Source of the DNA: Rubritalea squalenifaciens DSM 18772
GTDB lineage: Bacteria; Verrucomicrobiota; Verrucomicrobiia; Verrucomicrobiales; Akkermansiaceae
Reading direction: 5' to 3'
Assembly: GCF_900141815.1 (NCBI RefSeq)
Contig: NZ_FQYR01000005.1
Location: forward strand, 248,001 to 312,000
Length of the DNA stretch: 64,000 nucleotides
The notes beneath the pieces were generated by a model. It saw only the letters and a program-made list of their open reading frames with translations. It had not been told where the DNA came from and ran no database searches. Within the stretch, counting starts at the first letter, position 1. Each line of letters starts with the position of its first letter. Below, piece by piece: positions 26,355-34,165 of the stretch. Position numbers and translations under genes: made by a program.

Positions 26355-27338
26355 TTAGGAAATGGATTCCTCGATGATTTCCTGAAGGACACCGTGTGGT
26401 GTCTTGCCTTCAGCTAGAGCCTCGTAGTTCAAGCGGATACGGTGCAGGCAGACATCGTCAGCAAGCGCGAAAAGGTCTTCTGGGATCACGTAGTCACGAG
26501 CATGAATGAGGGCGCGTGCGCGGGATGCTTTCAATAGAGAAATACCAGCACGTGGGGAGCAGCCGACTTCAAGATCTTTGTGATGGCGAGTACGCTCGAT
26601 GATGTTGACCGTGTGCTTGAGGAAGACATCACTGACGTGCACGTTGTAGACGGCTTCCATGGCTTTGACCAAATCATCGGAGGAGCCGACGGTGTCATCG
26701 GTGATCATGTCGAACTCGGAGCGAGCTACGGCGCCACTACCTTCACGTTTGACGCCGAGCTTGAGGTTACGGCGGAGGATTTCCTCCTCGTCCTCTGGTG
26801 TCGGGTAAGACAGGCGGTGACAGAGCATGAAGCGGTCAAGCTGGGCTTCGGGCAGTTCGAAAGTACCTGATTGCTCAATCGGGTTCTGAGTCGCAATGAC
26901 GAGGAATGGGGTCGGAAGAGCAAAGGATTGGTTGCCGAGAGTCACCTTGCGTTCCTGCATGGCTTCCAGCAGGGCGCCCTGCACTTTTGGGGCTGCACGG
27001 TTGATCTCATCCGCCAGCAGCAGGTTGGTGAAGATCGGGCCTTTGTGAGTACGGAAGCTTGAGGTCTTTTCATCGAAGATCTCCGTTCCAAGAATATCTG
27101 AGGGAAGAAGGTCGATCGTGAACTGGACGCGGCGGAAATCGAGGTGCAGCGACTGGGAAATCGTGTTTACCAGAAGAGTTTTGGCCAGTCCGGGCATGCC
27201 CTCGAGGAGAAGGTGACCTGATGTCAGTAGGGCGATCAAGGTGCGCTCCACTACAGTATCTTGGCCGACGATGATTTGTCCCACGCGATTGCGGATGTTA
27301 TCAAGATAAGCGGCGGTGGAGTCGATATTGGTGGTCAT
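26355..27338 (-). CDS. MoxR-family AAA+ ATPase
   Basis: 327 residues. Walker A 'GMPGLAKT', Walker B 'LLADEINRA', the MoxR helix-2 insert 'LEAMQERKVTLG', sensor 1 'VIATQNPIEQSGTF', 'LPEAQLDRFM' arginine-finger region and a lid domain with 'GCSPRAGISLLKASRARA'. MoxR ATPases act as chaperones that mature or load metal cofactors onto partner proteins, often with VWA proteins as adaptors. First gene of the seven-gene leftward operon. Confidence 0.95.
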   Translation of the reverse strand: MTTNIDSTAAYLDNIRNRVGQIIVGQDTVVERTLIALLTSGHLLLEGMPGLAKTLLVNTISQSLHLDFRRVQFTIDLLPSDILGTEIFDEKTSSFRTHKGPIFTNLLLADEINRAAPKVQGALLEAMQERKVTLGNQSFALPTPFLVIATQNPIEQSGTFELPEAQLDRFMLCHRLSYPTPEDEEEILRRNLKLGVKREGSGAVARSEFDMITDDTVGSSDDLVKAMEAVYNVHVSDVFLKHTVNIIERTRHHKDLEVGCSPRAGISLLKASRARALIHARDYVIPEDLFALADDVCLHRIRLNYEALAEGKTPHGVLQEIIEESIS

Positions 27339-27508
27339 AGGTGATTTGCTGGATAAAGCGGGTTAGTGTGGAAAGCGGAGACGACTGCGATTTGGGCAAA
27401 AGGCAGCGGAATTTAGCTATAAACGCTACATTTTTGGCATTTTGTTTAAAAAACTACGCGAAAAGTGAATCCTGGTTTCATTGGGCGATGAGCTTTTGTC
27501 TTATTCTG

Positions 27509-27542
27509 GAGACAAAAATGGCCCACAGAGTCTGTGGGCCAT
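27509..27542 (-). terminator. Intrinsic terminator of the azurin-fused propeller gene
   Basis: Perfect 11-bp stem ATGGCCCACAG (27518-27528) / CTGTGGGCCAT (27532-27542), loop AGT. The minus strand reads TTTTTGTC after it. It is 32 bp past the stop codon. Confidence 0.87.
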
Positions 27543-27573
27543 TGGTGTACAGAGTAAGAAGTAATCTGGTGCT

Positions 27574-30471
27574 TTATTCCACGATCATGACGCCCTGCAT
27601 GACCTGCCAGTGGCCAGGGAAGGTACAGATGAATGGGTACTTGCCCTTTTCCTTGGGAGCGACGAAGTAGGTGGTGTGCGTGCCTTTCGGGTCGACTACC
27701 TTGGTGAAGGCTACGACGTCAGCTTTGTCGTCAGGGACGTAGCTCTTCTCGAGAGCTTTCGGGTCATTCATCATCTTGAAGGCGGCTTCGCCGACTTTCT
27801 GTTTCGCGCCGGGCTTTACGATAACCAGATTGTGCGGCATGGAGTCCTCATTGTGGAGCACCAGGGCGACTGATTCACCGGCCTTCACCTTGAAGTCCTT
27901 CAAGTTGTACTTGAGCCCCATGATGGTCTTCACCTTGACCTGGCGGGCGTGCTCGTCGACTTTACCTGACTGAGTATTGAGGTCGTCCTCTTTGCTATTG
28001 TTAGAATCACGGTCGCTCATCAAGTGGAACTCACGGTCTTTGGTTTCGTTCTTAGGCTGGGCACCAGCGAAGTTGATGAACTTGCCGAGATGGACGATGG
28101 TCGGGAAGATGTCTGACTGGAATTTCACGCCCTCCTTGGATTTGAGGTGCATGCGCAGCTGCATCTGCATGGCCGGTTGCAGGTCTGGGATTTCCACGAA
28201 GAGTGACTTGCCGTCCTCGGAAAGCATGGCACTGGTGACGGGCAGTGGATCATGGCCGAGAGATTCCGGGTTCTTGACGGAGTATTCTGGAGAACCGTAC
28301 TGGCGGGAATTCTTGTAGTTCCACATCTGGGCAAAGTGGTTGGCTTTGTTAGAGGCGAACTTTGCATCCAGGGCTTCCGGGAAATTTACTTTGATGCCGT
28401 TGTCAAAGACCTCATAGCCTACCGGCTGGTGTATATCCTTGCCAGTGTATCTGAGGCGGTGGAGGCAGCCGTCATGGATGGCGTAGTCGCCCCAGCCATC
28501 GAGGCCGACCAGATAGACCTGGCCGTCGGCTGGATTGACCGCTCCGCGGGTCACGCCAGAGAGGAACTCTCCGGGCATCGGAACGGAGGCGATCTGTCTG
28601 TGGCCTGTCGTTTTGGCATTCTCATCGAAGAGAATCTGGTACCAGGAACCATAACCGTAACAAATACCGATGAGGGTCTTGTTCTTGCCAAGAGGGCCCC
28701 AGCGCTCGCTGTCGACTTCAAGGAAGCCTCCGGTGGAGTTGTCCACGCCACGCGGTACATAGCCCAGAGGAATGCTCAGCGCGTCCTTGTTTTTAAATCC
28801 GTGGTTGTCTCCCTTCTTGAGTTCAATGACGGTGGAGGTCGGAGTATTGGTGCCTTCCTGTGGGCCCACGAGGATGGTGTCGTCAGACATTTTTCCAAAT
28901 CCCATGCAGTTACGCAGACCTTTGGTCAGTTCCTCGCTCGTCTGGCCGTCTGGTGAAATTCGGTAGGCCGCCCATTGGGCCACTAGGTAGGTGTATCCCT
29001 TGGAATCACGCTCCATGCCAAAGGTGTGAGTGTGGCTGCCGGGAAGACCTTGAAAGGCATTGGAGAAGTTGCCATAGAAGTCAGCTTCGCCGTCGCCATT
29101 GAGGTCTTCCACAGTCGTGATCTGCTCACGCTCGAGAACGTGGAGCTTGCCGTCCCAGATTTTCATACCGAAGGGCTGGTTCAGACCAGTGGCGAATTTA
29201 TCCCAGGTGACTTTGCCATCCTTTGAAGTGAGGCCGGTCACCTTCCAGATTTCACCCATAAGTGTGGAGATGTAGGCAGTGCCTGACTGATCAAAGACGA
29301 TGTCCGTGAAGAACATCAGCGACTTGTTTTCATTCTTGAAGGGAAGAGGAATGGTGTCCACCACGTAGGCGGCATCATCGGCTCCGCGCTTGATGTCCAC
29401 GGTATAGGTGTCGCTCCACTTGCTCTTGCGCTCATGAGCCAACTGGGAAAGAGCTGGCTGAGATGCCTTGGTGCCGGAAGAGGCGAGCCCTTTGGAGGCA
29501 GCGGACTCGTCGGCACTGAAGTAGATCTCCACAGAGCTTCCTTTGGCCATGCCCTTGAAATGTACGAGGAGCATGCCATTGGTGACTTCCAGACGACAGT
29601 GCTCCTTGTCTGAAACGAGAGCGGACCAGGTCTGCTTGCCGGCAGATCCTGTCAGAGTACCATCGCTCAGAGTTTTGGCGTCCCCCTTGGCTTCAAACAG
29701 GGCAAGGGTGGCATTCTTCAGGCCATTGGTGAATTCTAGCCTGCGGCAGAGGACCTTGTTGTCCAGTTCTGAGACGTGATCCAATACGGTGGAGCCACCA
29801 AGCTGGTACTCAAAGACGGGGCCGCAGTCGGCATCGTACATGCCGATGTATTTCTGCTCCTTCTTGTCTACCTGCCAGCCGATAGAGCTCGCATTGGCCT
29901 TCTGCTGACCACGGGACTTTCTGACCTTGCCGTCGGCAAAGCCTAGGATGGTCTTGCCTGCTGGTGCGGCACCACTGGAAGTACCCCAGCGGTAAGGATT
30001 AAAGTGAACAAAGTTCCCGTCCCAGAAGCGGGCGAAGGTGAGATTGGACTTGGCGGAGAAAACGGTGTGCAGGTGATTGGGGCCACCTAGCTGGATAGCA
30101 ATGCTATCCGGAGATACTGGCCCCTGCTGGCCGACGAAGGATGACTGACCCATCTCATTCCAGCGGCCGTCCTTGTAGCCGTTCTGGTTGTGCTTGCCCC
30201 AGTGACCGTGCTCACCACCGTCCAGACCAGGATAGCTGGGAATGATGGCTGGGATCGGATTCTTGGGATCCATGTAGTAATCGGCCTGGCGCTGGTAGAA
30301 GTCGTAGAGGCGCTTCTCATTAGCGGTTTCATTGGCCAGTTGGTAGCCATCGCGGCCTTTGCTAGTGTCGGCATAAGGGTGCTTGCTCCCCTTGGCCACG
30401 TTGAGTTCAGCGGCGCCAGCCTGGGTGGCCAGCAGCGCGCCGAGGATCAAATGGGTATAGTGCTTTTTCAT
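27574..30471 (-). CDS. Secreted beta-propeller (L-sorbosone dehydrogenase-like) protein with C-terminal azurin-type copper domain
   Basis: Start chosen at ATG 30471, the first Met with a signal peptide ('LILGALLATQAGAAEL'); 965 residues. The N-terminal 330 residues resemble the DUF6797-type module of planctomycete/verrucomicrobial proteins. About 340-680 is a propeller with 'IVFDQSGTAYISTLMGEIW' and 'LNGDGEADF'. About 850-965 is a cupredoxin: 'GLKYNLKDFKVKAGESVALVL', first His ligand in 'MPHNLV', and the loop C-T-F-P-G-H-W-Q-V-M, which gives the Cys, His and Met ligands in azurin order. An extracytoplasmic electron-transfer role is inferred; the substrate is unknown. Confidence 0.85.
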   Translation of the reverse strand: MKKHYTHLILGALLATQAGAAELNVAKGSKHPYADTSKGRDGYQLANETANEKRLYDFYQRQADYYMDPKNPIPAIIPSYPGLDGGEHGHWGKHNQNGYKDGRWNEMGQSSFVGQQGPVSPDSIAIQLGGPNHLHTVFSAKSNLTFARFWDGNFVHFNPYRWGTSSGAAPAGKTILGFADGKVRKSRGQQKANASSIGWQVDKKEQKYIGMYDADCGPVFEYQLGGSTVLDHVSELDNKVLCRRLEFTNGLKNATLALFEAKGDAKTLSDGTLTGSAGKQTWSALVSDKEHCRLEVTNGMLLVHFKGMAKGSSVEIYFSADESAASKGLASSGTKASQPALSQLAHERKSKWSDTYTVDIKRGADDAAYVVDTIPLPFKNENKSLMFFTDIVFDQSGTAYISTLMGEIWKVTGLTSKDGKVTWDKFATGLNQPFGMKIWDGKLHVLEREQITTVEDLNGDGEADFYGNFSNAFQGLPGSHTHTFGMERDSKGYTYLVAQWAAYRISPDGQTSEELTKGLRNCMGFGKMSDDTILVGPQEGTNTPTSTVIELKKGDNHGFKNKDALSIPLGYVPRGVDNSTGGFLEVDSERWGPLGKNKTLIGICYGYGSWYQILFDENAKTTGHRQIASVPMPGEFLSGVTRGAVNPADGQVYLVGLDGWGDYAIHDGCLHRLRYTGKDIHQPVGYEVFDNGIKVNFPEALDAKFASNKANHFAQMWNYKNSRQYGSPEYSVKNPESLGHDPLPVTSAMLSEDGKSLFVEIPDLQPAMQMQLRMHLKSKEGVKFQSDIFPTIVHLGKFINFAGAQPKNETKDREFHLMSDRDSNNSKEDDLNTQSGKVDEHARQVKVKTIMGLKYNLKDFKVKAGESVALVLHNEDSMPHNLVIVKPGAKQKVGEAAFKMMNDPKALEKSYVPDDKADVVAFTKVVDPKGTHTTYFVAPKEKGKYPFICTFPGHWQVMQGVMIVE

Positions 30472-30780
30472 GATGCAGAGTTGAGTCAGAAGAAAGGATG
30501 TCGGCTGATGGTCCGGACTCAAGTGAGCAGCCTTCACCGCTGCTCGCTTCAGTACAGAAGCCAGTCTTCTGTTTTAATAATGTCTCGGAGGGATTGGGTA
30601 TTAGACGTATGACAAACCTATGCAGAGATCAGAGACATCCTGAATGTCTTGCTGGATACGTTCCCCGGCAGGGCAAACTATCCTAAAAGGGAGCCAAAGC
30701 TTGTCATGCGCAAATTGTAAAGAAAAGCCCTAGGAGCTCCTAAGTAATAAGTTGGGGTTCTTCGAAGAAAGTGATGTTTT
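30472..30780. other. Intergenic region upstream of the azurin-fused gene
   Basis: About 310 bp with no supported gene. A short palindrome AGGAGCTCCT (near 30730) is present. The promoter of the leftward azurin-fused gene should lie here, but I see no clear -35/-10 pair. Confidence 0.4.
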
Positions 30781-30819
30781 AAAACAAAAAAAGTGCGGCC
30801 CGGGATGGGCGCGCACTTT
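30781..30819 (-). terminator. Intrinsic terminator of the small Cys/Gly/Lys-rich gene
   Basis: AAAGTGCG (30790-30797) pairs with CGCACTTT (30112 offset: 30812-30819), extended by an inner GCCC/GGGC stem. On the minus strand TTTTTTTGTTTT follows. It lies 28 bp after the stop of the 45-residue gene, which supports that gene being expressed. Confidence 0.82.
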
Positions 30820-30847
30820 GGGAAAATTGATGATTGAGTCTGGAAGA

Positions 30848-30985
30848 CTAGTCGACTTTCTCGGTCTTGTCGCCTTTCTTGCCTTTGCAACCGCCGCCTT
30901 TGCAGCCGCCGTCGGATTCAGCCATGGCGAAGCCAGTGAGAGCGAGGAAGCCAGTTGCAGCGATGATGGTATTCTTGATAGTCAT
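30848..30985 (-). CDS. Small secreted Cys/Gly/Lys-rich peptide
   Basis: 45 residues, too short for many gene callers. A signal peptide ('TIIAATGFLALTGFAMA', cleavage after AMA) is followed by a mature peptide of about 23 residues: ESDGGCKGGGCKGKKGDKTEKVD. Two cysteines are spaced C-K-G-G-G-C in a Gly/Lys-rich setting. Support comes from the clean signal peptide, the TAG stop and a strong terminator right after it. Metal binding or a disulfide hairpin are plausible; function unknown. No detectable partner gene. Confidence 0.72.
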   Translation of the reverse strand: MTIKNTIIAATGFLALTGFAMAESDGGCKGGGCKGKKGDKTEKVD

Positions 30986-31286
30986 AGGTTTCTTTTTTAG
31001 TTCGTTGTTTTTTGGCACGTGCCACTTGCACGCTTCTACTCAGAGGCGGGGAGTAGCTGGCTTATTCCGGGCAAAGGGAAATTTTTTTAAGACCCTCCTG
31101 GTGATAGCCGACTCGCCGACACAAAGTATCGTCAGGTGAAACTCCCGGGAGCTGGGAAAGTTGCGCGCTCGCTAAAAATTTTTCCCAGCTCTGAAAAGGA
31201 GAGTACAGGAGAGATCTGTCACAGGGGTCACAGGAAAGGTGTCGACCATCCCTGTGCTGCTGTGCTATGAGCTGGGGCAGTGTGCT
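30986..31286. other. Intergenic region with inverted repeats
   Basis: About 300 bp between divergent genes. It holds a palindrome GGCACGTGCC (near 31014), the long inverted repeat listed separately, and a direct repeat of GTCACAGG (about 31217-31233). No gene seen. Confidence 0.4.
31150..31190. repeat. Inverted repeat, possible regulatory hairpin
   Basis: AGCTGGGAAA (31150-31159) and TTTCCCAGCT (31181-31190) are perfect inverted copies around a 21-nt spacer. No T-tract follows on either strand, so it does not look like a terminator. It lies about 100 bp before the HAD gene. Confidence 0.5.
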
Positions 31287-31736
31287 ATGAAAGTGGTTTT
31301 CCTAGATATTGACGGGGTGCTGGTAAACGGGCGCCAGATTACACCCTCATTTGATCACGGGGCGGTCAAGAGGCTGCATCATCTGGTGACCAGCCATGAG
31401 GCCAAGGTGGTACTCTCCTCAGACTGGAGGCATACCTGGGCGCCAGAGAGACTCTCCAAGGAGATTCTCTATCAGACGGGAGTGGAAATCCACATTGATG
31501 ACGCCACACCCTCCAAGGTGAAGGATGAGGAAACCGGACTGTACCTGGCTGATATCCGTGGTGCGGAGATCCAAGCCTGGCTGGATGATAACGAGGTTAG
31601 TGCCTACGTGATCCTGGATGACATGGAACCGCGCAACTTTCTCCAGCATCAGTTAGGCAAGCACGTCTGGACGAATTTCCATACTGGCTTCACTCAGGAA
31701 AAGCTGCAGGAGGCGGATAGCGTGCTTTGTGGTTGA
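31287..31736 (+). CDS. HAD-like phosphatase domain protein (HAD_SAK type)
   Basis: Start at ATG 31287 ('MKVVFLDIDGVLV'); an in-frame GTG 48 bp upstream adds nothing conserved. 149 residues. HAD motif I D-I-D-G-V-L is followed by 'VVLSSDWRHTW' (motif II Ser region) and 'YVILDDME' (motif IV acidic pair). This matches the single-domain HAD proteins related to those of Swiss-army-knife RNA-repair systems. No RNA ligase or kinase gene is adjacent, so the specific role is open. Confidence 0.78.
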   Translation: MKVVFLDIDGVLVNGRQITPSFDHGAVKRLHHLVTSHEAKVVLSSDWRHTWAPERLSKEILYQTGVEIHIDDATPSKVKDEETGLYLADIRGAEIQAWLDDNEVSAYVILDDMEPRNFLQHQLGKHVWTNFHTGFTQEKLQEADSVLCG

Positions 31737-31777
31737 GATCATTTGATAGCTAGGATCAACCAGAGACTTAGAAGTAG

Positions 31778-32020
31778 TTTTGGGAGGTTGCCGAGATCTG
31801 GAAAGCGTACGCCGCGCTAGGGATTTCTCCCCGCTACTGTTACGAGGCGTTCATCGCAGCCAAGCATCTCCGCTTCGATAGGTTCAAGCAGTTGCTCTGG
31901 GAGGCGTGTGTGACGTTTCAAAAGCCGAGCCAGTGGCAGGATGTAAAACGGAAGCCAATCTCACGCGGGAAGAAGTACCGTTTACGTTGTCAGTTGCTGA
32001 CTATCTCTCAGATTGTGTAG
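31778..32020 (+). pseudogene. Probable gene remnant, no start codon
   Basis: An 80-codon open frame between TAG (31775) and TAG (32018) with protein-like composition: aromatic and basic residues in an amphipathic pattern ('EIWKAYAALGIS', 'FDRFKQLLWEACVTFQKPS', 'RGKKYRLRCQLL'). It has no ATG, GTG or TTG near its beginning. I do not recognise the family. The setting (next to orphans and a broken transposase) suggests decay of an acquired gene. Confidence 0.4.
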
Positions 32021-32365
32021 CAAACGAAATGCACAATCAATCCAGCTGCTTTACGTTACCGTCTGGAAAAGGGGGGGCCTGTTGAGAAGGCGGTAAGTAT
32101 GGATCTCATGAGGGCTGAGATGACTAATGGAAGAAGGTGATGTTGCCCTTGATGGGCAAAAATTGAGTGAATATCAGATGTGACATTTTTCCAAAAGATC
32201 AAGTGATCTGAACTAAAATAGTCAGCAACAAAGTCATCGACACATCTCGACTTATCCTTTATTCCATGATATGTGAAACGTCTTTACTGCTCCATCCCCG
32301 CCGCCCGCAAGCCCCTGCTGAATATCAGCGGGAAGTAGACTAATTGTACTGTTCGGCCAATAATT
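32021..32365. other. Intergenic region, nothing recognised
   Basis: 345 bp before the next secreted orphan. No open frame, RNA or clear repeat that I can support; it includes a run of seven G at about 32069. Likely part of the same degraded accessory patch. Confidence 0.35.
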
Positions 32366-32809
32366 ATGAAGACACTAGCAACACTCACGGCCATACCGAT
32401 TCTGCTCGGAACTACACTTGCTGAAGTTCATGACCGCATTGGATCATCTGGAGGCCCTAAGCACATTCATATAGAGACATACGACAGCACATCAAATGTT
32501 GTCCGCAAGGAGGTATTCGTTTTCAAGGCACACGTCATCTCAATCGAGGTCATTCCAGAATACAATGATCCCGCAAAGAACAAGGAAGAAGGGGGCCAAT
32601 ATTTCGTCAAAATCAACATCTCACGCATCCATCCGCAAACGCAGAATTCTGGAACTATAGGAGGCGCTTCCAGCGCATCATACTTCATTCCTCACAAGTC
32701 GAGGGCGGCCGCAATGGCCGCAGCCCGCAAGCTTGTTTCCGAAGTAACAAATGCCGAACAAGGCAGCGCACACCAATCCACTACCCGCCCCGAGTCGAAA
32801 TCTAAATGA
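32366..32809 (+). CDS. Secreted protein of unknown function
   Basis: 147 residues. Signal peptide to about Ala19 ('ATLTAIPILLGTTLAEV'). The mature part is beta-rich for 80 residues ('KHIHIETYDSTSNVVRKEVFVF', 'YFVKINISRI') and then an Ala-rich helix ('SRAAAMAAARKLVSE') and a polar tail. No known domain. Located in the accessory patch; codon use is similar to the rest of the window. Confidence 0.65.
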   Translation: MKTLATLTAIPILLGTTLAEVHDRIGSSGGPKHIHIETYDSTSNVVRKEVFVFKAHVISIEVIPEYNDPAKNKEEGGQYFVKINISRIHPQTQNSGTIGGASSASYFIPHKSRAAAMAAARKLVSEVTNAEQGSAHQSTTRPESKSK

Positions 32810-32892
32810 TCATCTTTCCAACCCTTATCCCCGAAGTCTTAGCGCGCCCCCGGTAGTGAATGGGTGGCTTATGACGTTGTGCCAAAAACAAG

Positions 32893-33447
32893 ATGCGCCT
32901 CTCCTCGATTCTGATTCTCACCATGGTGGCACTTGTAGGCTGCACTGAGAAGGAAGCCCTGATACCTGAATCCCAATCCCAAGACAACGCAGATCAGAAG
33001 ATGACCACACCGGACGCTATGCCAACCGCCAAAGAAGATGCCCAAGCCTTAGTTGATGAGTTCATGCCGTTTGCCGAGCTGATGCTGACCAAGCACCGAG
33101 AGTTCTTTCCATTTGGTGGTCGGATGTCAGTTGGGGGTGAGATCACGCACGAGGGCGCTTCCGACGGAACTGAGCAGCCTCCATCGCAGACGTTGATTGA
33201 TTTGCTGCGGCAGGCTCACAAGCAACAGGCGGCAAAGAAGGAGATCAGGGCCGCGTGCATCGTTTACGACATTCGCACCATCCCTCCTGGCAAGGCTGAG
33301 AAGCAGGATGTGATCGCCTTCGAGTTGGATCACCGCGATGACTATTCAGTGGTGGTAGTTTTCCCGTATTCGTTCGCCGGAGGTGGCGAGTTGCAGATTG
33401 AAGCGCCGTTTGCGTCACCGGGTGACGGAGCAATCTTCGCGAACTAA
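32893..33447 (+). CDS. Lipoprotein of unknown function
   Basis: 184 residues. Lipobox LVGC (Cys17) after a short hydrophobic run, then a polar linker and a compact alpha/beta region ('ACIVYDIRTIPPGKAEKQDVIAFELDHRDDYSVVVVFPYSF'). The second half resembles the general plan of small secreted immunity or stress proteins, but no family is recognised. 83 bp after the previous orphan, same strand. Confidence 0.65.
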   Translation: MRLSSILILTMVALVGCTEKEALIPESQSQDNADQKMTTPDAMPTAKEDAQALVDEFMPFAELMLTKHREFFPFGGRMSVGGEITHEGASDGTEQPPSQTLIDLLRQAHKQQAAKKEIRAACIVYDIRTIPPGKAEKQDVIAFELDHRDDYSVVVVFPYSFAGGGELQIEAPFASPGDGAIFAN

Positions 33448-33519
33448 TCGACAACGCACAACAAGATATGATGAGAAGGCAGCCAGAGGAGTGACTCTTC
33501 TAGTAGAATAGCCTTCCTT

Positions 33520-33861
33520 ATGAATACGAAGATCCCTGAATACACTGTTTGAATCGACCTTGGAGATCAGAAGCATTTTATCTGTGTGCTGGACGATGAA
33601 GGCGTGCAATTGGAGTCGCGATTACTGGCGAATACGAAGGAAGCTTTCAAGCGGCTCTCGAATAAATATCCTAGTGAGTTGATCGTGATGGAGGTGGGGG
33701 CATTCCTCGTTGTAGATGGTCATCCAGTCGTGGACCATTTCCTCAGATCCCTCGGGTGCAGAGTACAAAAGCCTTCTGCGGGTCAAGCTTCAGCTGTAGC
33801 TGGAGTTCGAGTTGAATCCAATTTCCTCAGGCTGTTTGGTAACATAGCGCAGAGCGCATGA
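33520..33861 (+). pseudogene. Broken IS110-family transposase, N-terminal fragment
   Basis: The frame starts at ATG 33520 and reads MNTKIPEYTV, TGA (33550-33552), then 'IDLGDQKHFICVLDDEG', 'RLLANTKEAFKRLSNKYPSE', 'IVMEVG' and 'FLRSLGCRV'. This is the RuvC-like DEDD N-terminus of IS110 transposases, with catalytic Asp in I-D-L-G and Glu in M-E-V-G. The TGA replaces the Gly normally found before I-D-L-G (a one-base GGA to TGA change). After about 33780 the similarity ends and the C-terminal serine domain is missing. An inactive remnant. Confidence 0.72.
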
Positions 33862-33975
33862 GGAGAGATGCTGCGTGGCTGAGCTACCGGCTACGGGTCA
33901 TCGCCCAATGCGGATAAACTAACAAACAATGAATCACAAAATGCCCTGTCCCCAAACTTTGGTGTAGACCCAAGA

Positions 33976-34007
33976 AAAAGGACTTACAATCACTTGTAAG
34001 TCCTTTT
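33976..34007 (-). terminator. Intrinsic terminator after tRNA-Val
   Basis: Perfect 14-bp stem AAAAGGACTTACAA (33976-33989) / TTGTAAGTCCTTTT (33994-34007) with loop TCAC. On the minus strand it ends in a T run. It lies 9 bp from the tRNA 3' end. Confidence 0.85.
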
Positions 34008-34015
34008 AAGAAAGA

Positions 34016-34090
34016 TGGTGCGCAATACTGGATTTGAACCAGTGACCTCTACCATGTCAAGGTATTGCTCTACCACTGAGCTAATCGCGC
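34016..34090 (-). tRNA. tRNA-Val (anticodon GAC)
   Basis: 75 nt with encoded CCA. Read on the minus strand: acceptor GCGCGAT/ATTGCGC, D-arm GCTC/GAGC, anticodon stem ATACC/GGTAG (five positions, last one weak) with loop TTGACAT (anticodon GAC, codon GUC), a 5-nt variable loop and T-arm ACTGG-TTCAAAT-CCAGT. Discriminator A. It flanks the accessory patch at 31.7-33.9 kb. Confidence 0.93.
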
Positions 34091-34165
34091 TTTTTGAAAG
34101 CTGTTATCCCTTGCGGGACTGGGGATGGGATAGTCCCGCAGGGATGGGCTTGCAAGAATTTTTTT

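Noticed and set aside
32811-33519. Integron-type attC sites around the two secreted orphans
   Set aside because: I looked for paired core sites (GTTRRRY/RYYYAAC) around the genes at 32366 and 32893 and saw none with proper spacing.
33550-33552. In-frame TGA of the IS110 fragment as a selenocysteine codon
   Set aside because: The position is Gly in IS110 transposases, one base from TGA; no SECIS-like hairpin follows and the gene is truncated as well. Simple decay.
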